64,000 bases of DNA from Pseudomonas hydrolytica. Its GTDB lineage: Bacteria; Pseudomonadota; Gammaproteobacteria; Pseudomonadales; Pseudomonadaceae. The translations under genes and the position numbers were made by a program. The stretch spans positions 4,216,001 to 4,280,000 of the forward strand of contig NZ_CP099397.1 in the NCBI RefSeq assembly GCF_021495345.1, read 5' to 3'. The notes beneath the pieces are model-generated. The model searched no databases. It was not told the origin of the DNA and saw only the letters and a program-made list of their open reading frames with translations. Of the stretch, positions 1 to 10,023 are shown one piece after another (position 1 is the stretch's first letter; each line of letters opens with the position of its first letter).

Positions 1-833
1 TGGAGGCCGAGGCCTGGGAAGAGGCCATCGTCTACCTGGAAGAACTGATCGAGCGCCGCAGCCACGTCGACGCCGCGCATTTCAACCTCGGCCGCGCCTA
101 CGAGGCGCTGGAAGACATCAACAGTGCGCTGCAGGAATACAGCCTGGTCGGCCCGAGCAACGATTACCTGCCAGCCCAGCAGCGCCAGGCCGAACTGCTG
201 CTGCGCCAGCAGCGTACCGAGGAAGCCCGCGCACGTCTGGCCAAAGCCCGCGATGCCCAGCCCGACTACGCCATCCAGCTGTACCTGATCGAGGCCGAAG
301 GCCTGAGCAACAGGCGCCAGATCGAACCGGCCTGGAGCGCGATCAACCAGGGCCTGGAACAGTTCCCCAACGACCTGAACCTGCTCTATACCCGCGCCAT
401 GCTGGCGGAAAAACGCGACGATCTGGGCCAGCTGGAAACCGATCTGCGCTACATCCTCGAGCGCGAGCCGGACCACGCCATGGCGCTGAACGCGCTGGGC
501 TATACCCTGGCCGACCGCACCACGCGCTACGAGGAAGCCCGTGAACTGATCGAAAAGGCGCACCAGCTTAGCCCGCAGGACCCGGCCATTCTCGACAGCC
601 TGGGTTGGGTCAACTACCGCCTGGGCAACCTGGAAGAAGCCGAGCGCCTGCTGCGCCAGGCCCTGGAGAAATTCCCCGACCATGAGGTGGCGGCCCACCT
701 CGGCGAGGTGCTCTGGGCCCAGGGCAAGCAGCGCGAAGCCCGCCGCGTCTGGCGCGACGCCCTCGCCGAAACGCCCGACAGCACCATTCTGCGCGACACG
801 CTGTTGCGCCTGACCGGCTCCGAGACCCTTTGA
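1..833 (+). CDS. TPR-repeat protein, 5' end cut off by the window (PA4667-like)
   Basis: The reading frame is open from the first bases to TGA at 831-833, so the N-terminus lies outside the window. The visible ~276 residues consist of tetratricopeptide helices, with units such as [21 protein letters not shown] and [20 protein letters not shown]. It is the upstream neighbour of lolB, as in P. aeruginosa PA4667, an exported TPR protein that probably scaffolds envelope proteins. TGA overlaps the lolB start (TGATG), which suggests translational coupling. The exact partner is unknown; the TPR assignment is secure. Confidence 0.85.
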   Translation, partial: EAEAWEEAIVYLEELIERRSHVDAAHFNLGRAYEALEDINSALQEYSLVGPSNDYLPAQQRQAELLLRQQRTEEARARLAKARDAQPDYAIQLYLIEAEGLSNRRQIEPAWSAINQGLEQFPNDLNLLYTRAMLAEKRDDLGQLETDLRYILEREPDHAMALNALGYTLADRTTRYEEARELIEKAHQLSPQDPAILDSLGWVNYRLGNLEEAERLLRQALEKFPDHEVAAHLGEVLWAQGKQREARRVWRDALAETPDSTILRDTLLRLTGSETL

Positions 834-1447
834 TGCTTCGTCACCTCCTAGTTTTCAGTCTCATCGCCCTGCTCGCCGGTTGCGCCGGCCTTACCTCGCG
901 CGAAGCGCTGGAAGGCCAGGGCAACCCCGCCCAGTGGCAAGTCCACAAACAGCAGATCAGCCAGCTCGACGGCTGGCAGATCAACGGCAAGATCGGCATT
1001 CGCGCCCCGCAGGACTCCGGCAGCGCCACCCTGTTCTGGCTGCAGCGTCAGGACTACTACGACATTCGCCTCTCCGGCCCGCTCGGAGGCGGTGCCGCCC
1101 GCCTGACCGGCCGTCCCGGCGACATCCTGCTGGAAGTGTCCAACCGCGGCCGCTTCAAGGCCGAGTCCCCGGAGGCCCTGCTGCGCGAGCAACTGCGCCT
1201 GGACCTGCCGGTGTCCAACCTGCTCTGGTGGATTCGCGGCCTGCCCGCCCCCGACAGCCGCAGCCGCCTGACCCTCGACGCCGACAGCCACCTGGCGCGC
1301 CTGGAGCAGGACGGCTGGCAGGTGGAGTACCAGCGCTATGTCGAACAGAACGGCTACGCCCTGCCGGAGCGCCTGAAGCTCTATGGCCAGGACCTGGAAG
1401 TGACCCTGGTGATCAAAGACTGGCAGCCGCGTCAGTTGGGGCAGTAG
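833..1447 (+). CDS. lolB: Outer-membrane lipoprotein insertion factor LolB
   Basis: LolB receives lipoproteins from the periplasmic carrier LolA and inserts them into the inner leaflet of the outer membrane. The 204-residue product begins with a lipoprotein signal peptide ending in the lipobox LAGC, so Cys17 would be acylated. Family features follow: a [11 protein letters not shown] strand near residue 50 and an LWWIRGLP segment near residue 130. ATG at 833 overlaps the preceding stop; TTG at 830 would add one residue. Its place between the TPR gene and ispE matches Pseudomonas. Confidence 0.93.
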   Translation: MLRHLLVFSLIALLAGCAGLTSREALEGQGNPAQWQVHKQQISQLDGWQINGKIGIRAPQDSGSATLFWLQRQDYYDIRLSGPLGGGAARLTGRPGDILLEVSNRGRFKAESPEALLREQLRLDLPVSNLLWWIRGLPAPDSRSRLTLDADSHLARLEQDGWQVEYQRYVEQNGYALPERLKLYGQDLEVTLVIKDWQPRQLGQ

Positions 1448-1509
1448 GCCGGATTCAACCCGGGAAAGACGCCTCGATGCCGCTCACCTAGGGACATACG
1501 CGCCCTGCT

Positions 1510-1600
1510 CCCCTCTCCCATTTATGGGAGAGGGGTTGGGGGAGAGGGTCAAACACTCCGCGCCACTGAAAGCCCCCTCTCCCCAAAGGGGCGAGGGGAT
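1510..1600. repeat. Paired inverted repeats (REP/MITE-like) between lolB and ispE
   Basis: A perfect 11-bp stem (1510-1520 with 1525-1535, loop ttta) is followed about 40 bp later by a related stem (about 1575-1585 with 1589-1599, one mismatch) of the same CCCCTCTCCC type. Such twin C/G-rich hairpins are typical of interspersed extragenic repeats in Pseudomonas. They may also attenuate transcription from lolB into ispE. Confidence 0.6.
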
Positions 1601-1693
1601 TGATTGCGCTTGGCAGACGATTATGTGAAAAGCATTACCCCCTACAACACCCGGATTTCATCACGGCTACGAACGCCCACCAACGACATCGCC

Positions 1694-2569
1694 ATGACCA
1701 GCACCGCCGTTCCCGCCCACGCCGAACTGATCCTGCCCGCCCCGGCCAAGCTCAACCTGATGCTGCATATCCTTGGCCGCCGTGCCGATGGCTATCACCA
1801 GCTGCAGACCCTGTTCCAGTTCCTCGACCACGGCGACGAGCTCGGCTTCAGCGTTCGCCAGGACGGCGAGATTCGCCTGCATACACCCATCGACGGCATA
1901 CCGCACGACAGCAACCTGATCGTGCGCGCGGCCAAAAGACTGCAGGAAGCGTCCGGCACAGCACTGGGCGCCGATATCTGGCTGGACAAGCGCCTGCCCA
2001 TGGGCGGCGGCATCGGCGGCGGCAGCTCGGACGCCGCCACCACCCTGCTCGGCCTCGACCACCTGTGGCACACCCGCCTGGGCGAAGAGCGCCTGGCCGA
2101 ACTGGGCCTGGCCCTGGGCGCCGACGTGCCGGTATTCGTGCGTGGCCGCGCGGCCTTCGCCGAGGGCGTCGGCGAGCTTCTGACACCGGTGGAACTGGAG
2201 GAACCCTGGTTCCTCGTCGCCGTACCGCAAGTCTTTGTAAGCACAGCAGAAGTTTTCGGCGCGCCCGAGTTGACACGCGATACGCCGCCCATTAAAGTTC
2301 GCAGCCTTCTTGCGGGGGGTGGTCGAAACGACTGCCAACCGGTGGTCGAGAAGCGTTATCCAGAGGTTCGTAACGCTTTGATCTTGTTGAACAAATTTGT
2401 TTCAGCTAGATTGACCGGCACTGGAGCTTGCATATTTGGGAGCTTCCCAAATCGGGACGATGCTGATAAAGTCGCCCGCCAACTTCCAGGCACTCTGCCG
2501 AGCTTTGTCGCTCAAGGTCGCAACATCTCGATGCTGCACCGCAGGCTCCAAGCATTGGCCAAGAAGTGA
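1694..2569 (+). CDS. ispE: 4-diphosphocytidyl-2-C-methyl-D-erythritol kinase
   Basis: IspE phosphorylates CDP-methylerythritol in the MEP isoprenoid pathway. The 291-residue GHMP kinase shows the substrate-binding start [10 protein letters not shown] (Lys19) and the glycine-rich ATP loop [14 protein letters not shown] at residues 102-115. ATG at 1694 was chosen because the PAPAKLNL motif normally lies near residue 15; an upstream ATG at 1604 would add 30 atypical residues. The lolB-ispE-tRNA-Gln-prs order is conserved in Pseudomonas. Confidence 0.95.
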   Translation: MTSTAVPAHAELILPAPAKLNLMLHILGRRADGYHQLQTLFQFLDHGDELGFSVRQDGEIRLHTPIDGIPHDSNLIVRAAKRLQEASGTALGADIWLDKRLPMGGGIGGGSSDAATTLLGLDHLWHTRLGEERLAELGLALGADVPVFVRGRAAFAEGVGELLTPVELEEPWFLVAVPQVFVSTAEVFGAPELTRDTPPIKVRSLLAGGGRNDCQPVVEKRYPEVRNALILLNKFVSARLTGTGACIFGSFPNRDDADKVARQLPGTLPSFVAQGRNISMLHRRLQALAKK

Positions 2570-2595
2570 ATGCTCAGCATTCGGTTATACGATAC

Positions 2596-2670
2596 AGGGG
2601 CGTCGCCAAGCGGTAAGGCAGCAGGTTTTGATCCTGCCATGCGTTGGTTCGAATCCAGCCGCCCCTGCCA
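2596..2670 (+). tRNA. tRNA-Gln(TTG), copy 1
   Basis: This 75-nt cloverleaf has acceptor arms AGGGGCG (2596-2602) and CGCCCCT (2660-2666), discriminator G and an encoded CCA (2668-2670). The T loop is GGTTCGAATCC and the anticodon loop reads TTTTGAT with anticodon TTG. An identical copy follows 56 bp later, so the pair is a tandem duplication, probably transcribed together ahead of prs. Confidence 0.97.
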
Positions 2671-2726
2671 TAACCTCCCTCGGGAGGCATCGCAAACCGG
2701 GTCAAACAGCATTCGACACAGAATAT

Positions 2727-2801
2727 AGGGGCGTCGCCAAGCGGTAAGGCAGCAGGTTTTGATCCTGCCATGCGTTGGTTCGAATCCAGCCGCCCCTGCC
2801 A
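2727..2801 (+). tRNA. tRNA-Gln(TTG), copy 2
   Basis: This gene has the same 75-nt sequence as the upstream copy, with acceptor AGGGGCG at 2727-2733 and encoded CCA at 2799-2801. It ends 45 bp before the prs start codon, so prs may be read from the tRNA promoter. The two tandem copies could recombine. Confidence 0.97.
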
Positions 2802-2846
2802 TTTTCCATACCCATCCAGGTATACCCCAGCCGGCAGGTACTGCGC

Positions 2847-3788
2847 GTGTCCAAGATGATGGTCTTCACGGGGAACGCAAACCCCGATCTGGCGCGACGG
2901 ATCGTTCGTCAGCTGCACATCCCCCTCGGCGATGCTTCGGTCGGTAAGTTCTCCGACGGCGAAGTCATGATCGAAATCAACGAAAACGTCCGCGGCAAGG
3001 ACGTGTTCCTGATTCAGCCGACCTGTGCACCCACCAACGACAACCTGATGGAGCTGGTAGTGATGGCCGACGCCTTCCGCCGTTCCTCGGCTACCCGCAT
3101 CACCGCGGTCATCCCCTACTTCGGTTACGCCCGCCAGGATCGCCGTCCGCGTTCCGCTCGCGTGGCGATCAGCGCCAAAGTCGTGGCCGACATGCTCACC
3201 GTGGTCGGTATCGACCGCGTGCTGACCGTCGACCTGCACGCTGACCAGATCCAGGGCTTCTTCGACATTCCGGTGGACAACATCTACGGCTCCCCGGTCC
3301 TGGTCGACGACATCGAAGACCAGCGCTTCGACAACCTGATGATCGTCTCCCCCGATATCGGCGGCGTCGTTCGTGCCCGCGCCGTGGCCAAGAGCCTGGG
3401 CGTCGACCTGGCGATCATCGACAAGCGTCGCGAGAAGGCCAACCAGTCCGAAGTGATGCACATCATCGGTGACGTGGAAGGCCGTACCTGCATCCTGGTC
3501 GACGACATGGTCGACACCGCCGGTACCCTGTGCCACGCCGCCAAGGCGCTGAAAGAGCGCGGCGCCGCCAAGGTCTACGCCTACTGCACCCACCCGGTGC
3601 TGTCCGGCCGTGCCATCGAGAACATCGAGAATTCCGTCCTGGACGAGCTGGTGGTCACCAACACCATCCCGCTGTCCGCTGCGGCGCAGTCCTGCTCGCG
3701 CATTCGCCAGCTCGACATCGCCCCGGTCGTCGCCGAAGCGGTTCGCCGCATCAGCAACGAAGAATCGATCAGCGCGATGTTCCGTTAA
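2847..3788 (+). CDS. prs: Ribose-phosphate pyrophosphokinase (PRPP synthetase)
   Basis: Prs makes phosphoribosyl pyrophosphate from ribose-5-phosphate and ATP for nucleotide, His and Trp synthesis. The 313-residue class I enzyme shows the flexible loop [14 protein letters not shown] and the PRPP-binding motif [16 protein letters not shown] at 2847 was chosen: it gives [17 protein letters not shown], which matches the N-terminus of Pseudomonas Prs. An upstream in-frame ATG would start inside the second tRNA-Gln and is not credible. A strong terminator follows at 3810. Confidence 0.96.
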   Translation: MSKMMVFTGNANPDLARRIVRQLHIPLGDASVGKFSDGEVMIEINENVRGKDVFLIQPTCAPTNDNLMELVVMADAFRRSSATRITAVIPYFGYARQDRRPRSARVAISAKVVADMLTVVGIDRVLTVDLHADQIQGFFDIPVDNIYGSPVLVDDIEDQRFDNLMIVSPDIGGVVRARAVAKSLGVDLAIIDKRREKANQSEVMHIIGDVEGRTCILVDDMVDTAGTLCHAAKALKERGAAKVYAYCTHPVLSGRAIENIENSVLDELVVTNTIPLSAAAQSCSRIRQLDIAPVVAEAVRRISNEESISAMFR

Positions 3789-3809
3789 GGAACCCGCTGA
3801 CGTAATGCG

Positions 3810-3833
3810 CCCCGCCTCGTGCGGGGCTTTTTG
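3810..3833 (+). terminator. Rho-independent terminator after prs
   Basis: Stem GCCCCGC (3810-3816) pairs with GCGGGGC (3822-3828) around a 5-nt loop and is followed by five T residues. It separates prs from rplY. Confidence 0.85.
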
Positions 3834-3893
3834 CCCTACCGCCCGAGGCTGGTCGCAAGCCATAAGGCGGTTTGGTTATTTTGGAGAAATGAA

Positions 3894-4499
3894 ATGACTG
3901 ATTTTGCCCTGAATGCCGAAGTGCGTTCCGACCTGGGGAAAGGTGCGAGCCGCCGCCTGCGTCGTAACGTGTCCATGGTTCCTGCCGTGATCTACGGTGG
4001 CGACAAGGCCCCGCAATCCATCAGCCTGCTGGCCAAAGACCTGGCCAAGCTGCTGGAAAACGAAGCCGCTTTCAGCCACGTTCTGGCTGTCAACGTTGCC
4101 GGTGCTACCGAAAACGTCGTGATCAAGGCCCTGCAGCGCCACCCGGCCAAAGGCTTCGTCCTGCACGCTGACTTCCAGCGCGTCGTTGCCGGCCAGAAGC
4201 TGACCGCCCACGTACCGCTGCACTTCATCAACGAAGCAACCGCCGTTGGCGTGAAGCAGCAGGGTGGCGAGATCTCCCACACCATCAACGAAGTCGAAGT
4301 TTCCTGCCTGCCGAAAGACCTGCCGGAATTCATCGAAGTCGACATGGCTGCCGTAGAAGTTGGCCAGACCGTCCACATGTCCGACCTGAAGCTGCCGAAA
4401 GGCGTTGAGCTGGTTGCTCTGGCTCACGGTAACGACCTGGCTGTCTCCAACATTCACGCTTCCCGCGTGAAGGCTGAAGACGAAGGCGCTGCCGAGTAA
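3894..4499 (+). CDS. rplY: 50S ribosomal protein L25, CTC-type
   Basis: bL25 binds 5S rRNA in the large ribosomal subunit. At 201 residues this is the long, general-stress CTC form: an N-terminal L25 domain (about 1-95, with [12 protein letters not shown]) and a C-terminal TL5/CTC beta domain. ATG at 3894 sits 6 nt after a GGAGA ribosome-binding site (3883-3887) and gives the expected [11 protein letters not shown] start. The rplY-pth-ychF order is widely conserved. Confidence 0.95.
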   Translation: MTDFALNAEVRSDLGKGASRRLRRNVSMVPAVIYGGDKAPQSISLLAKDLAKLLENEAAFSHVLAVNVAGATENVVIKALQRHPAKGFVLHADFQRVVAGQKLTAHVPLHFINEATAVGVKQQGGEISHTINEVEVSCLPKDLPEFIEVDMAAVEVGQTVHMSDLKLPKGVELVALAHGNDLAVSNIHASRVKAEDEGAAE

Positions 4500-4514
4500 T
4501 CGCAGCGCGGAACC

Positions 4515-4540
4515 CGCCCGGCAGGCGATCACGCCGGGCG
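4515..4540 (+). terminator. Hairpin between rplY and pth (weak terminator or attenuator)
   Basis: Perfect arms CGCCCGGC (4515-4522) and GCCGGGCG (4533-4540) are followed by ATTTCCTC, not a true U tract. It probably lowers readthrough into pth rather than ending transcription. Confidence 0.45.
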
Positions 4541-4562
4541 ATTTCCTCGAAAGGGCTCCTGT

Positions 4563-5153
4563 ATGACTGCCGTACAACTGATCGTTGGCCTGGGTAACCC
4601 CGGCCCCGAATACGACCAGACCCGGCACAATGCAGGGGCCCTTTTCGTTGAGCGCGTGGCCGAGAGCCAGCGCGTCAACCTTGCTGTCGATCGCAAGTAT
4701 TTCGGCCTGGTGGGCAAGTTCAACCACCAGGGGCGCGAAGTTCGTCTGCTCATCCCCACCACCTACATGAACCGCAGCGGCCAGTCCGTGGCGGCCTTGG
4801 CCAATTTCTTCAAGATCAAACCCGAAGAGATCCTGGTGGCCCACGACGAACTCGACATGCCACCCGGCATCGCCAAGCTCAAGCAGGGCGGCGGCCACGG
4901 CGGGCACAACGGCCTGCGCGACATCATCGCCCAGCTCGGCAACCAGAATAACTTCCATCGCCTGCGGCTCGGCATCGGCCATCCGGGGCACGCCAGCCTG
5001 GTCTCCGGCTACGTGCTCGGACGCGCCCCACGCAGCGAACAGGAACTGCTTGATCAGAGCATCGACTTCGCCTTGGACGTCCTGCCGGAAATACTCGCCG
5101 GCGACTGGACCGTGGCCATGCGCAAACTGCATAGCCAGAAGGCCACCAAGTAA
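4563..5153 (+). CDS. pth: Peptidyl-tRNA hydrolase
   Basis: Pth cleaves peptidyl-tRNAs that fall off ribosomes, recycling tRNA. The 196-residue protein begins with the family signature [20 protein letters not shown], which contains the catalytic His22. It also has TYMNRSG near residue 64 and the HDELDMPPG loop with the catalytic-network Asp. Length and sequence are typical. It lies 63 bp after rplY and 25 bp before ychF, so the three are probably co-transcribed. Confidence 0.96.
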   Translation: MTAVQLIVGLGNPGPEYDQTRHNAGALFVERVAESQRVNLAVDRKYFGLVGKFNHQGREVRLLIPTTYMNRSGQSVAALANFFKIKPEEILVAHDELDMPPGIAKLKQGGGHGGHNGLRDIIAQLGNQNNFHRLRLGIGHPGHASLVSGYVLGRAPRSEQELLDQSIDFALDVLPEILAGDWTVAMRKLHSQKATK

Positions 5154-5178
5154 CCACCTTTCCCCCGAGGGACACATC

Positions 5179-6279
5179 ATGGGATTCAACTGCGGCATCG
5201 TCGGCCTGCCCAACGTCGGCAAGTCCACCCTGTTCAACGCCCTCACCAAATCCGGCATCGCCGCAGAAAACTTCCCCTTCTGCACCATCGAGCCGAACAG
5301 CGGCATCGTGCCCATGCCCGACCCGCGCCTGGATGCCCTGGCCGAGATCGTCAAGCCCGAGAAGGTCATCCCCACCACCATGGAATTCGTCGACATTGCC
5401 GGCCTGGTGGCGGGCGCGTCGAAAGGTGAAGGCCTGGGCAACAAGTTCCTCGCCAACATCCGCGAGACGGATGCGATTGCGCATGTGGTGCGCTGCTTCG
5501 AAGACGAGAACGTCATTCACGTCGCTAACAGCGTCGACCCCAAGCGCGACATCGAGATCATCGACCTGGAACTGATCATGGCCGACCTCGACAGCTGCGA
5601 GAAGCAACTGCAGCGCGTCGCTCGTACCGCCAAGGGTGGCGACAAGGAATCCGTAGCGCAGAAGGCCCTGCTGGAAAAGCTCATCCCCCACCTCACCGAA
5701 GGCAAGCCGGCGCGCAGCCTGCTCAAGGACCTGGGTGACGACGAGAAGCGCCTGGCCAGGACCTTCCACCTGCTCACCACCAAGCCGGTGATGTACATCG
5801 CCAACGTCGCCGAAGACGGCTTCGAGAACAACCCGCACCTCGACGTGGTGAATGCCATCGCCAAGGAAGAAGGCGCCATCGTCGTGCCGGTGTGCAACAA
5901 GATCGAAGCCGAGATCGCCGAACTGGACGATCTCGAAGAGATGCAGATGTTCCTCGAAACCATGGGCATGGAAGAGCCGGGCCTGAACCGCGTGATCCGC
6001 GCCGGTTACTCGCTGCTCAACCTGCAGACCTACTTCACCGCCGGCGTGAAGGAAGTGCGCGCCTGGACCGTGCGCGTCGGCGCCACCGCCCCGCAGGCTG
6101 CTGCCGTGATCCACACCGACTTCGAGAAAGGCTTCATCCGCGCCGAAGTGGTCGCCTACGACGACTTCATCGCCTACAAGGGCGAAGGCGGTGCCAAGGA
6201 AGCCGGCAAATGGCGCCTGGAAGGCAAGGACTACATCGTCAAGGACGGCGACGTAATGCACTTCCGCTTCAACGTCTGA
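5179..6279 (+). CDS. ychF: Redox-regulated ATPase/GTPase YchF (OLA1 family)
   Basis: YchF is an OBG-family P-loop NTPase that prefers ATP and associates with ribosomes under stress. The 366-residue protein has the G1 loop GLPNVGKST (8-16), the G3-type DIAGLV and a C-terminal TGS-like domain ending in FRFNV. ATG at 5179 has a GAGGGAC ribosome-binding site. Its last codons are the apparent insertion site of the downstream island; the C-terminus remains intact on this side. Confidence 0.96.
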   Translation: MGFNCGIVGLPNVGKSTLFNALTKSGIAAENFPFCTIEPNSGIVPMPDPRLDALAEIVKPEKVIPTTMEFVDIAGLVAGASKGEGLGNKFLANIRETDAIAHVVRCFEDENVIHVANSVDPKRDIEIIDLELIMADLDSCEKQLQRVARTAKGGDKESVAQKALLEKLIPHLTEGKPARSLLKDLGDDEKRLARTFHLLTTKPVMYIANVAEDGFENNPHLDVVNAIAKEEGAIVVPVCNKIEAEIAELDDLEEMQMFLETMGMEEPGLNRVIRAGYSLLNLQTYFTAGVKEVRAWTVRVGATAPQAAAVIHTDFEKGFIRAEVVAYDDFIAYKGEGGAKEAGKWRLEGKDYIVKDGDVMHFRFNV

Positions 6280-6284
6280 CCCTA
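6261..6284 (+). other. Putative attL of the ychF island
   Basis: The last codons of ychF (reading HFRFNV-stop) recur at 27281-27303 as DFWFNV-stop. The two copies share AACGTCTGA exactly, plus CTAG a few bases on. The copies bracket an integrase-bearing 21-kb region, so they are taken as attachment sites. The identical core is short (9-12 bp), which limits certainty. Confidence 0.55.
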
Positions 6285-6340
6285 GAGAGCCATTTCTCAG
6301 CATTTCACAAGATTGCTTAGAACCCAGAAAGAAGCGCTAG

Positions 6341-6365
6341 AACCCCGGAAATTCCGGGGTTTTTC
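6341..6365. terminator. Terminator hairpin downstream of ychF, inside the island
   Basis: AACCCCGG and CCGGGGTT arms lie around a short AT loop, followed by TTTTT at 6360-6364. It probably ends ychF transcription on the island side and insulates the integrase gene. Confidence 0.75.
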
Positions 6366-6500
6366 GTTTCTATGGATTGCATGAGATTGCCCGACCTTGC
6401 TCGCGTAAAGTGACTACGCTGGTGTATACGGAGATTGGACGAGGCGACAGATGGTGTATATGATCCTTCTGTCGTTCCTCATTGCCGATCTCGTGACACC

Positions 6501-7694
6501 GTGCTGACAGATGCCCACTGCCGTGCTGCCAAACCGAAGGAGCAGCTCTACCGCCTGAATGACCTTCGCGGCCTTTACCTCGAAGTGAAGCCCAATGGGG
6601 TGAAGGCTTGGCGCTACCGCTTCAAGCTGGGCGGTAAGGGGTCGTGGTTTGCGCTGGGCGACTACCCCACCGTCAGCCTTGCCGAAGCGCGGGACAAGTG
6701 CGAGGAAGCGCGGAAGCTGGTCAAGCAAGGCATCAACCCCGTCCAGCATCGGCAGCTTGAGCGCCTCAAGCGCGAACAGGATTCCGCCAATACCTTTGAG
6801 ACCGTTGCCAAAGAGTGGCTGGCTCTGCGGGACTGGGAAGACATCACCAAGAAACGCCGCCTGGACATGCTGGAGCGGGTGGTCTTCCCCAGCATCGGCA
6901 AGCTCCCGGTGCGCGACATCACCTCGGCGCACGTTCTCGACATCCTCACCAAGACCGTGAAGCGCGGTGCGCCGACCGTTGCCGCCGAAGCCAAACGCAC
7001 CATGTCCGGCATCTTCGAATTGGCGGTCGCCACCTTGCGGGCAGACAACGATCCTGTCTGGCCCGTCCGCAAGGCGCTGCCCGCCAACAAGACGCAGCAC
7101 AAGACGGCGCTGACCACCGCGCAGATCGGCAAGCTGCTCAACGACTTCGACAACCACCGCTGCGGCTATCAGGTCAATTTCTGCATCCAGTTGATGTGGT
7201 GGACACTGGCACGCCCGAGCGAGACAGCAGAGGCGGAATGGGCTGAATTTGATCTCGATGCGGCGCTTTGGACGATCCCAGCCCGGCGCATGAAAGCCCG
7301 CCGCGAGCATGTTGTGCCGCTGCCGTCGCAAGCCGTAGACATGCTGCGCCGCCTGCACGCCATCAGCGGCGACCGGACGCACCTCTTTCCCGGCAGGGAT
7401 GACCGCAACAGGCCGATGTCGGTGCATTCGATCCGGCAGGCGCTCAAGGTGCTGGGCTGGAGCGGCACCTACAGCCCACACGGCACCAGAACCACAGGCA
7501 GCACCCGTCTGAACGAGATGGGCTACCGCGCCGACGCCATCGAAGCGCAGCTTGCCCATTCAGAACCAAACTCGGTACGCCGTACCTATAACCATGCCAC
7601 CTACCTCGAAGAGCGGCGGGACATGATGCAGGCATGGGCAGACAAGCTCGAAATCTGGAAGCGGGAGAGCACAGGTGAAGTCAGTAGAACATAG
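6501..7694 (+). CDS. Tyrosine recombinase, P4-type integrase of the island
   Basis: It should catalyse site-specific integration and excision of the island at ychF. The N-terminal arm-binding domain (DUF4102 type) reads LTDAHCRAAKPKEQLYRL with GLYLEVKPNG. The C-terminal catalytic domain has Arg in LARPSE, the HGTR box, His in LAHSE and the tyrosine in TYNHATY. GTG at 6501 gives the usual start just before LTDAxxRxAKP; ATG at 6435 would add 22 residues. The 3' end overlaps the next gene by 20 bp. Confidence 0.9.
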   Translation: MLTDAHCRAAKPKEQLYRLNDLRGLYLEVKPNGVKAWRYRFKLGGKGSWFALGDYPTVSLAEARDKCEEARKLVKQGINPVQHRQLERLKREQDSANTFETVAKEWLALRDWEDITKKRRLDMLERVVFPSIGKLPVRDITSAHVLDILTKTVKRGAPTVAAEAKRTMSGIFELAVATLRADNDPVWPVRKALPANKTQHKTALTTAQIGKLLNDFDNHRCGYQVNFCIQLMWWTLARPSETAEAEWAEFDLDAALWTIPARRMKARREHVVPLPSQAVDMLRRLHAISGDRTHLFPGRDDRNRPMSVHSIRQALKVLGWSGTYSPHGTRTTGSTRLNEMGYRADAIEAQLAHSEPNSVRRTYNHATYLEERRDMMQAWADKLEIWKRESTGEVSRT

Positions 7695-8361
7695 TGAGTA
7701 CCTGCCCGACACGGAGGCAGGACGCTCACTATTCAGGGAGCGCCTGATTGCAAAAATTCAGCAACATCGCGATTTCAAGGCGCTGCCACACGAAATTCAG
7801 TCGAACTTCTTTGAGAAGTTAGCTGAACTCACCCTCTTCGGCACCAACAACTGTTCGGTGGAGACACACAGCCCAAGGACACGCAAGCTTGAAAAATTGG
7901 CCGACAGTTATCGCCGGGTTGCCAATAGCATTGCGCTGCTTTCGGAAATAGATGAGCTGCTGCTCGATGATGCCTTTCAACACAGCATGCCTTTGCAACA
8001 GCAAAAGAAACTGATGCGACAGCTGGCTGCCCAAGTTGATGAGCTGATAGGCGGGATGCGGCAGACGTCTACCAGCACATCTGAGCGGCTTTTGCTAGGT
8101 CTGCAGGGTGCGAGCTTGCTGAATCAACTGGGCAAGTTGGGAGTTGCCTGCAAAATCAATAATGACTTTCAGACAATCACCAAAGATGCTGCAGAGCAGC
8201 GCGACGCAAGCAAGCAAACACAGCGCTTGATGCCAGATTTGTCGCAGAGCATGACACTTGCCATGCTCTGCGCCATGCTCATTCTCTTCAACAACGGGCA
8301 GCTCGTTGAATGGAGCTACTGCCGCAGACTGTTGCTGGAAGGGAAAAGGGTTTCCAGGTAA
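7675..8361 (+). CDS. Hypothetical protein downstream of the integrase
   Basis: The 228-residue product is not recognised. It is mostly alpha-helical and charged in the first 200 residues, with a possible short hydrophobic helix near the C-terminus (MTLAMLCAMLILFNN, about 197-211). It overlaps the integrase by 20 bp and so is probably co-transcribed. It converges on hsdM with only 39 bp between the stops. A role in mobility or in the island's defence cargo cannot be decided from sequence. Confidence 0.6.
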   Translation: MKSVEHSEYLPDTEAGRSLFRERLIAKIQQHRDFKALPHEIQSNFFEKLAELTLFGTNNCSVETHSPRTRKLEKLADSYRRVANSIALLSEIDELLLDDAFQHSMPLQQQKKLMRQLAAQVDELIGGMRQTSTSTSERLLLGLQGASLLNQLGKLGVACKINNDFQTITKDAAEQRDASKQTQRLMPDLSQSMTLAMLCAMLILFNNGQLVEWSYCRRLLLEGKRVSR

Positions 8362-8400
8362 GCGGCAGACTGAACCAATCTTCCAGCATCAGTATTTGGC

Positions 8401-10023
8401 TCAAGGCAACAGTGGCAACCCCAACTCAGCCAGATACTGATTGTGGCGCGCCTTGGCATCTGCAATCTTCTTCTCGGTGGCAACCAGGTCGGCATGAACC
8501 GCTGCCAGGTCGATCTCTTCCTCAGTTTGCGCGGTGCTCACATAGCGCGAGATGTTCAGGTTGTAATCGTTCTTCTCGATTTCTTCCATGCTCACCCGGC
8601 GCGAGTAACGCGGCGCTTCCTTGCGGTAGCGGTAGGTGTCGATAATTTGGTCAATGTGCTCCGGCAAGAGCTGGTTCTGGCGTTTGCCCTTCTCATAATG
8701 CTCGGCGGCATTGATGAACAGCACGTCGTCCGGCTTCTTGCACTTTTTCAGCACCAGGATGCACACCGGTATGCCAGTGGAGAAGAACAGGTTGGCTGGT
8801 AGGCCGATCACGGTGTCGATGTGCCCATCCTTGAGCAGTTTGGTGCGAATGCGCGCCTCGGCCCCACCCCGGAACAGCACACCGTGGGGCAGGATGATCG
8901 CCATCACACCGTCTTGCTTGAGGAAATGGAAGCCATGTAGCAGGAAGGCAAAGTCAGCGGCGGACTTCGGTGCCAGGCCGTAATTCTTGAAGCGCACGTC
9001 TTCGCCCAGCGCCTCGCTTGGCTCCCAGCGGTAGCTGAACGGCGGGTTGGCCACCACCGCGTCGAACTTCGGCATTTTGGCCGGATTGGTCTCGCGCAAC
9101 ATATCCCACTCGTTGAGCAGGGTATCGCCATGGAAAATCTCGAACTCCGAGTCCTTCACCCCGTGCAGCAGCATGTTCATGCGAGCTAGGTTGTAGGTGG
9201 TGATGTTCTTTTCCTGGCCGTAAATCTTACCAATGCCGTGCGGCCCCATCAGGCGGCGCACGTTGAGCAGCAAGGAGCCCGAGCCGCAGGCAAAGTCGAA
9301 AACGCTATCCAGATGCGAGCGCTTGCCGGTGGCTGGCTCCTGGCTGTCCAGCGTGACGATGGCCGACAGGATGTCTGAAATGCGCTGCGGCGTGTAGAAC
9401 TCGCCGGCCTTTTTGCCCGAGCCTGCCGCAAACTGGCCGATCAGGTACTCGTAGGCATCACCCAGCGTGTCACTGTCAGTAGAGAACTGCCCCAGCCCCT
9501 TGGCGATCTCGGCGATGATCTTGCACAGGCGGGCATTGCGCTCGATGTAGGTCTTGCCCAGCTTGTCCGACGCCAGATTGATCTCTGAGAACAAGCCACG
9601 GAAGGTGCTGGCGAAGGACTCTTCCTCGATGTACTTGAAGCCTTTCTGCAAGGTATGCAGCAGCTCGGCATCCTGCGTGCGCGCCATCTCGGCGATGTTG
9701 CCCCACAGGTATTGGGGTTCGATAACGTAATGCACCTTGCGGCGCATCTGCTTCTCGAATTCGGGTACGTCGTCCAGATTTTCCTCGTACCACGCTTGAA
9801 GTGGCGTATTCACGCCGGTCTGCCTCAACACATCGGAAGGAAGCTCTGGATAGTCCGCCCCCAGCTCCTTTTGCGCGGCGGCCTCGTAGTTGTCCGACAG
9901 ATAGCGCAGGAAGAGAAAAGCCAGCATATAGTCGCGGAAGTCGTCCGCATTCATCGCGCCACGCAGCTGGTCGGCGATGGCCCAGAGGGTCTTGCCCAGT
10001 TTTTGTTTTTCGAACTCAGTCAT
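8401..10023 (-). CDS. hsdM: Type I restriction-modification system methyltransferase subunit HsdM
   Basis: HsdM pairs with HsdS to methylate adenine at the recognition site and is part of the restriction complex. The 540-residue protein has the N-terminal HsdM helical domain (KLGKTLWAIADQLRG), SAM motif I (FDFACGSGSLLLN) and catalytic motif IV VANPPF (about residue 320). It is the last gene of a six-gene leftward operon, with a 4-bp ATGA overlap with the upstream ATPase gene. Unusually, hsdM is last here rather than next to hsdS. Confidence 0.95.
   Translation of the reverse strand: MTEFEKQKLGKTLWAIADQLRGAMNADDFRDYMLAFLFLRYLSDNYEAAAQKELGADYPELPSDVLRQTGVNTPLQAWYEENLDDVPEFEKQMRRKVHYVIEPQYLWGNIAEMARTQDAELLHTLQKGFKYIEEESFASTFRGLFSEINLASDKLGKTYIERNARLCKIIAEIAKGLGQFSTDSDTLGDAYEYLIGQFAAGSGKKAGEFYTPQRISDILSAIVTLDSQEPATGKRSHLDSVFDFACGSGSLLLNVRRLMGPHGIGKIYGQEKNITTYNLARMNMLLHGVKDSEFEIFHGDTLLNEWDMLRETNPAKMPKFDAVVANPPFSYRWEPSEALGEDVRFKNYGLAPKSAADFAFLLHGFHFLKQDGVMAIILPHGVLFRGGAEARIRTKLLKDGHIDTVIGLPANLFFSTGIPVCILVLKKCKKPDDVLFINAAEHYEKGKRQNQLLPEHIDQIIDTYRYRKEAPRYSRRVSMEEIEKNDYNLNISRYVSTAQTEEEIDLAAVHADLVATEKKIADAKARHNQYLAELGLPLLP

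Noticed and set aside
1604..1693. Longer ispE start
   Set aside because: It adds 30 residues ahead of the conserved PAPAKLNL motif and begins within the repeat-bearing leader.
2775..2846. Longer prs start
   Set aside because: The start would lie inside the second tRNA-Gln gene; the GTG at 2847 gives the known N-terminus.
3876..5516. 546-codon open frame on the minus strand across rplY and pth
   Set aside because: It is the antisense shadow of well-established genes; high GC leaves long frames open, and the product has no domain.
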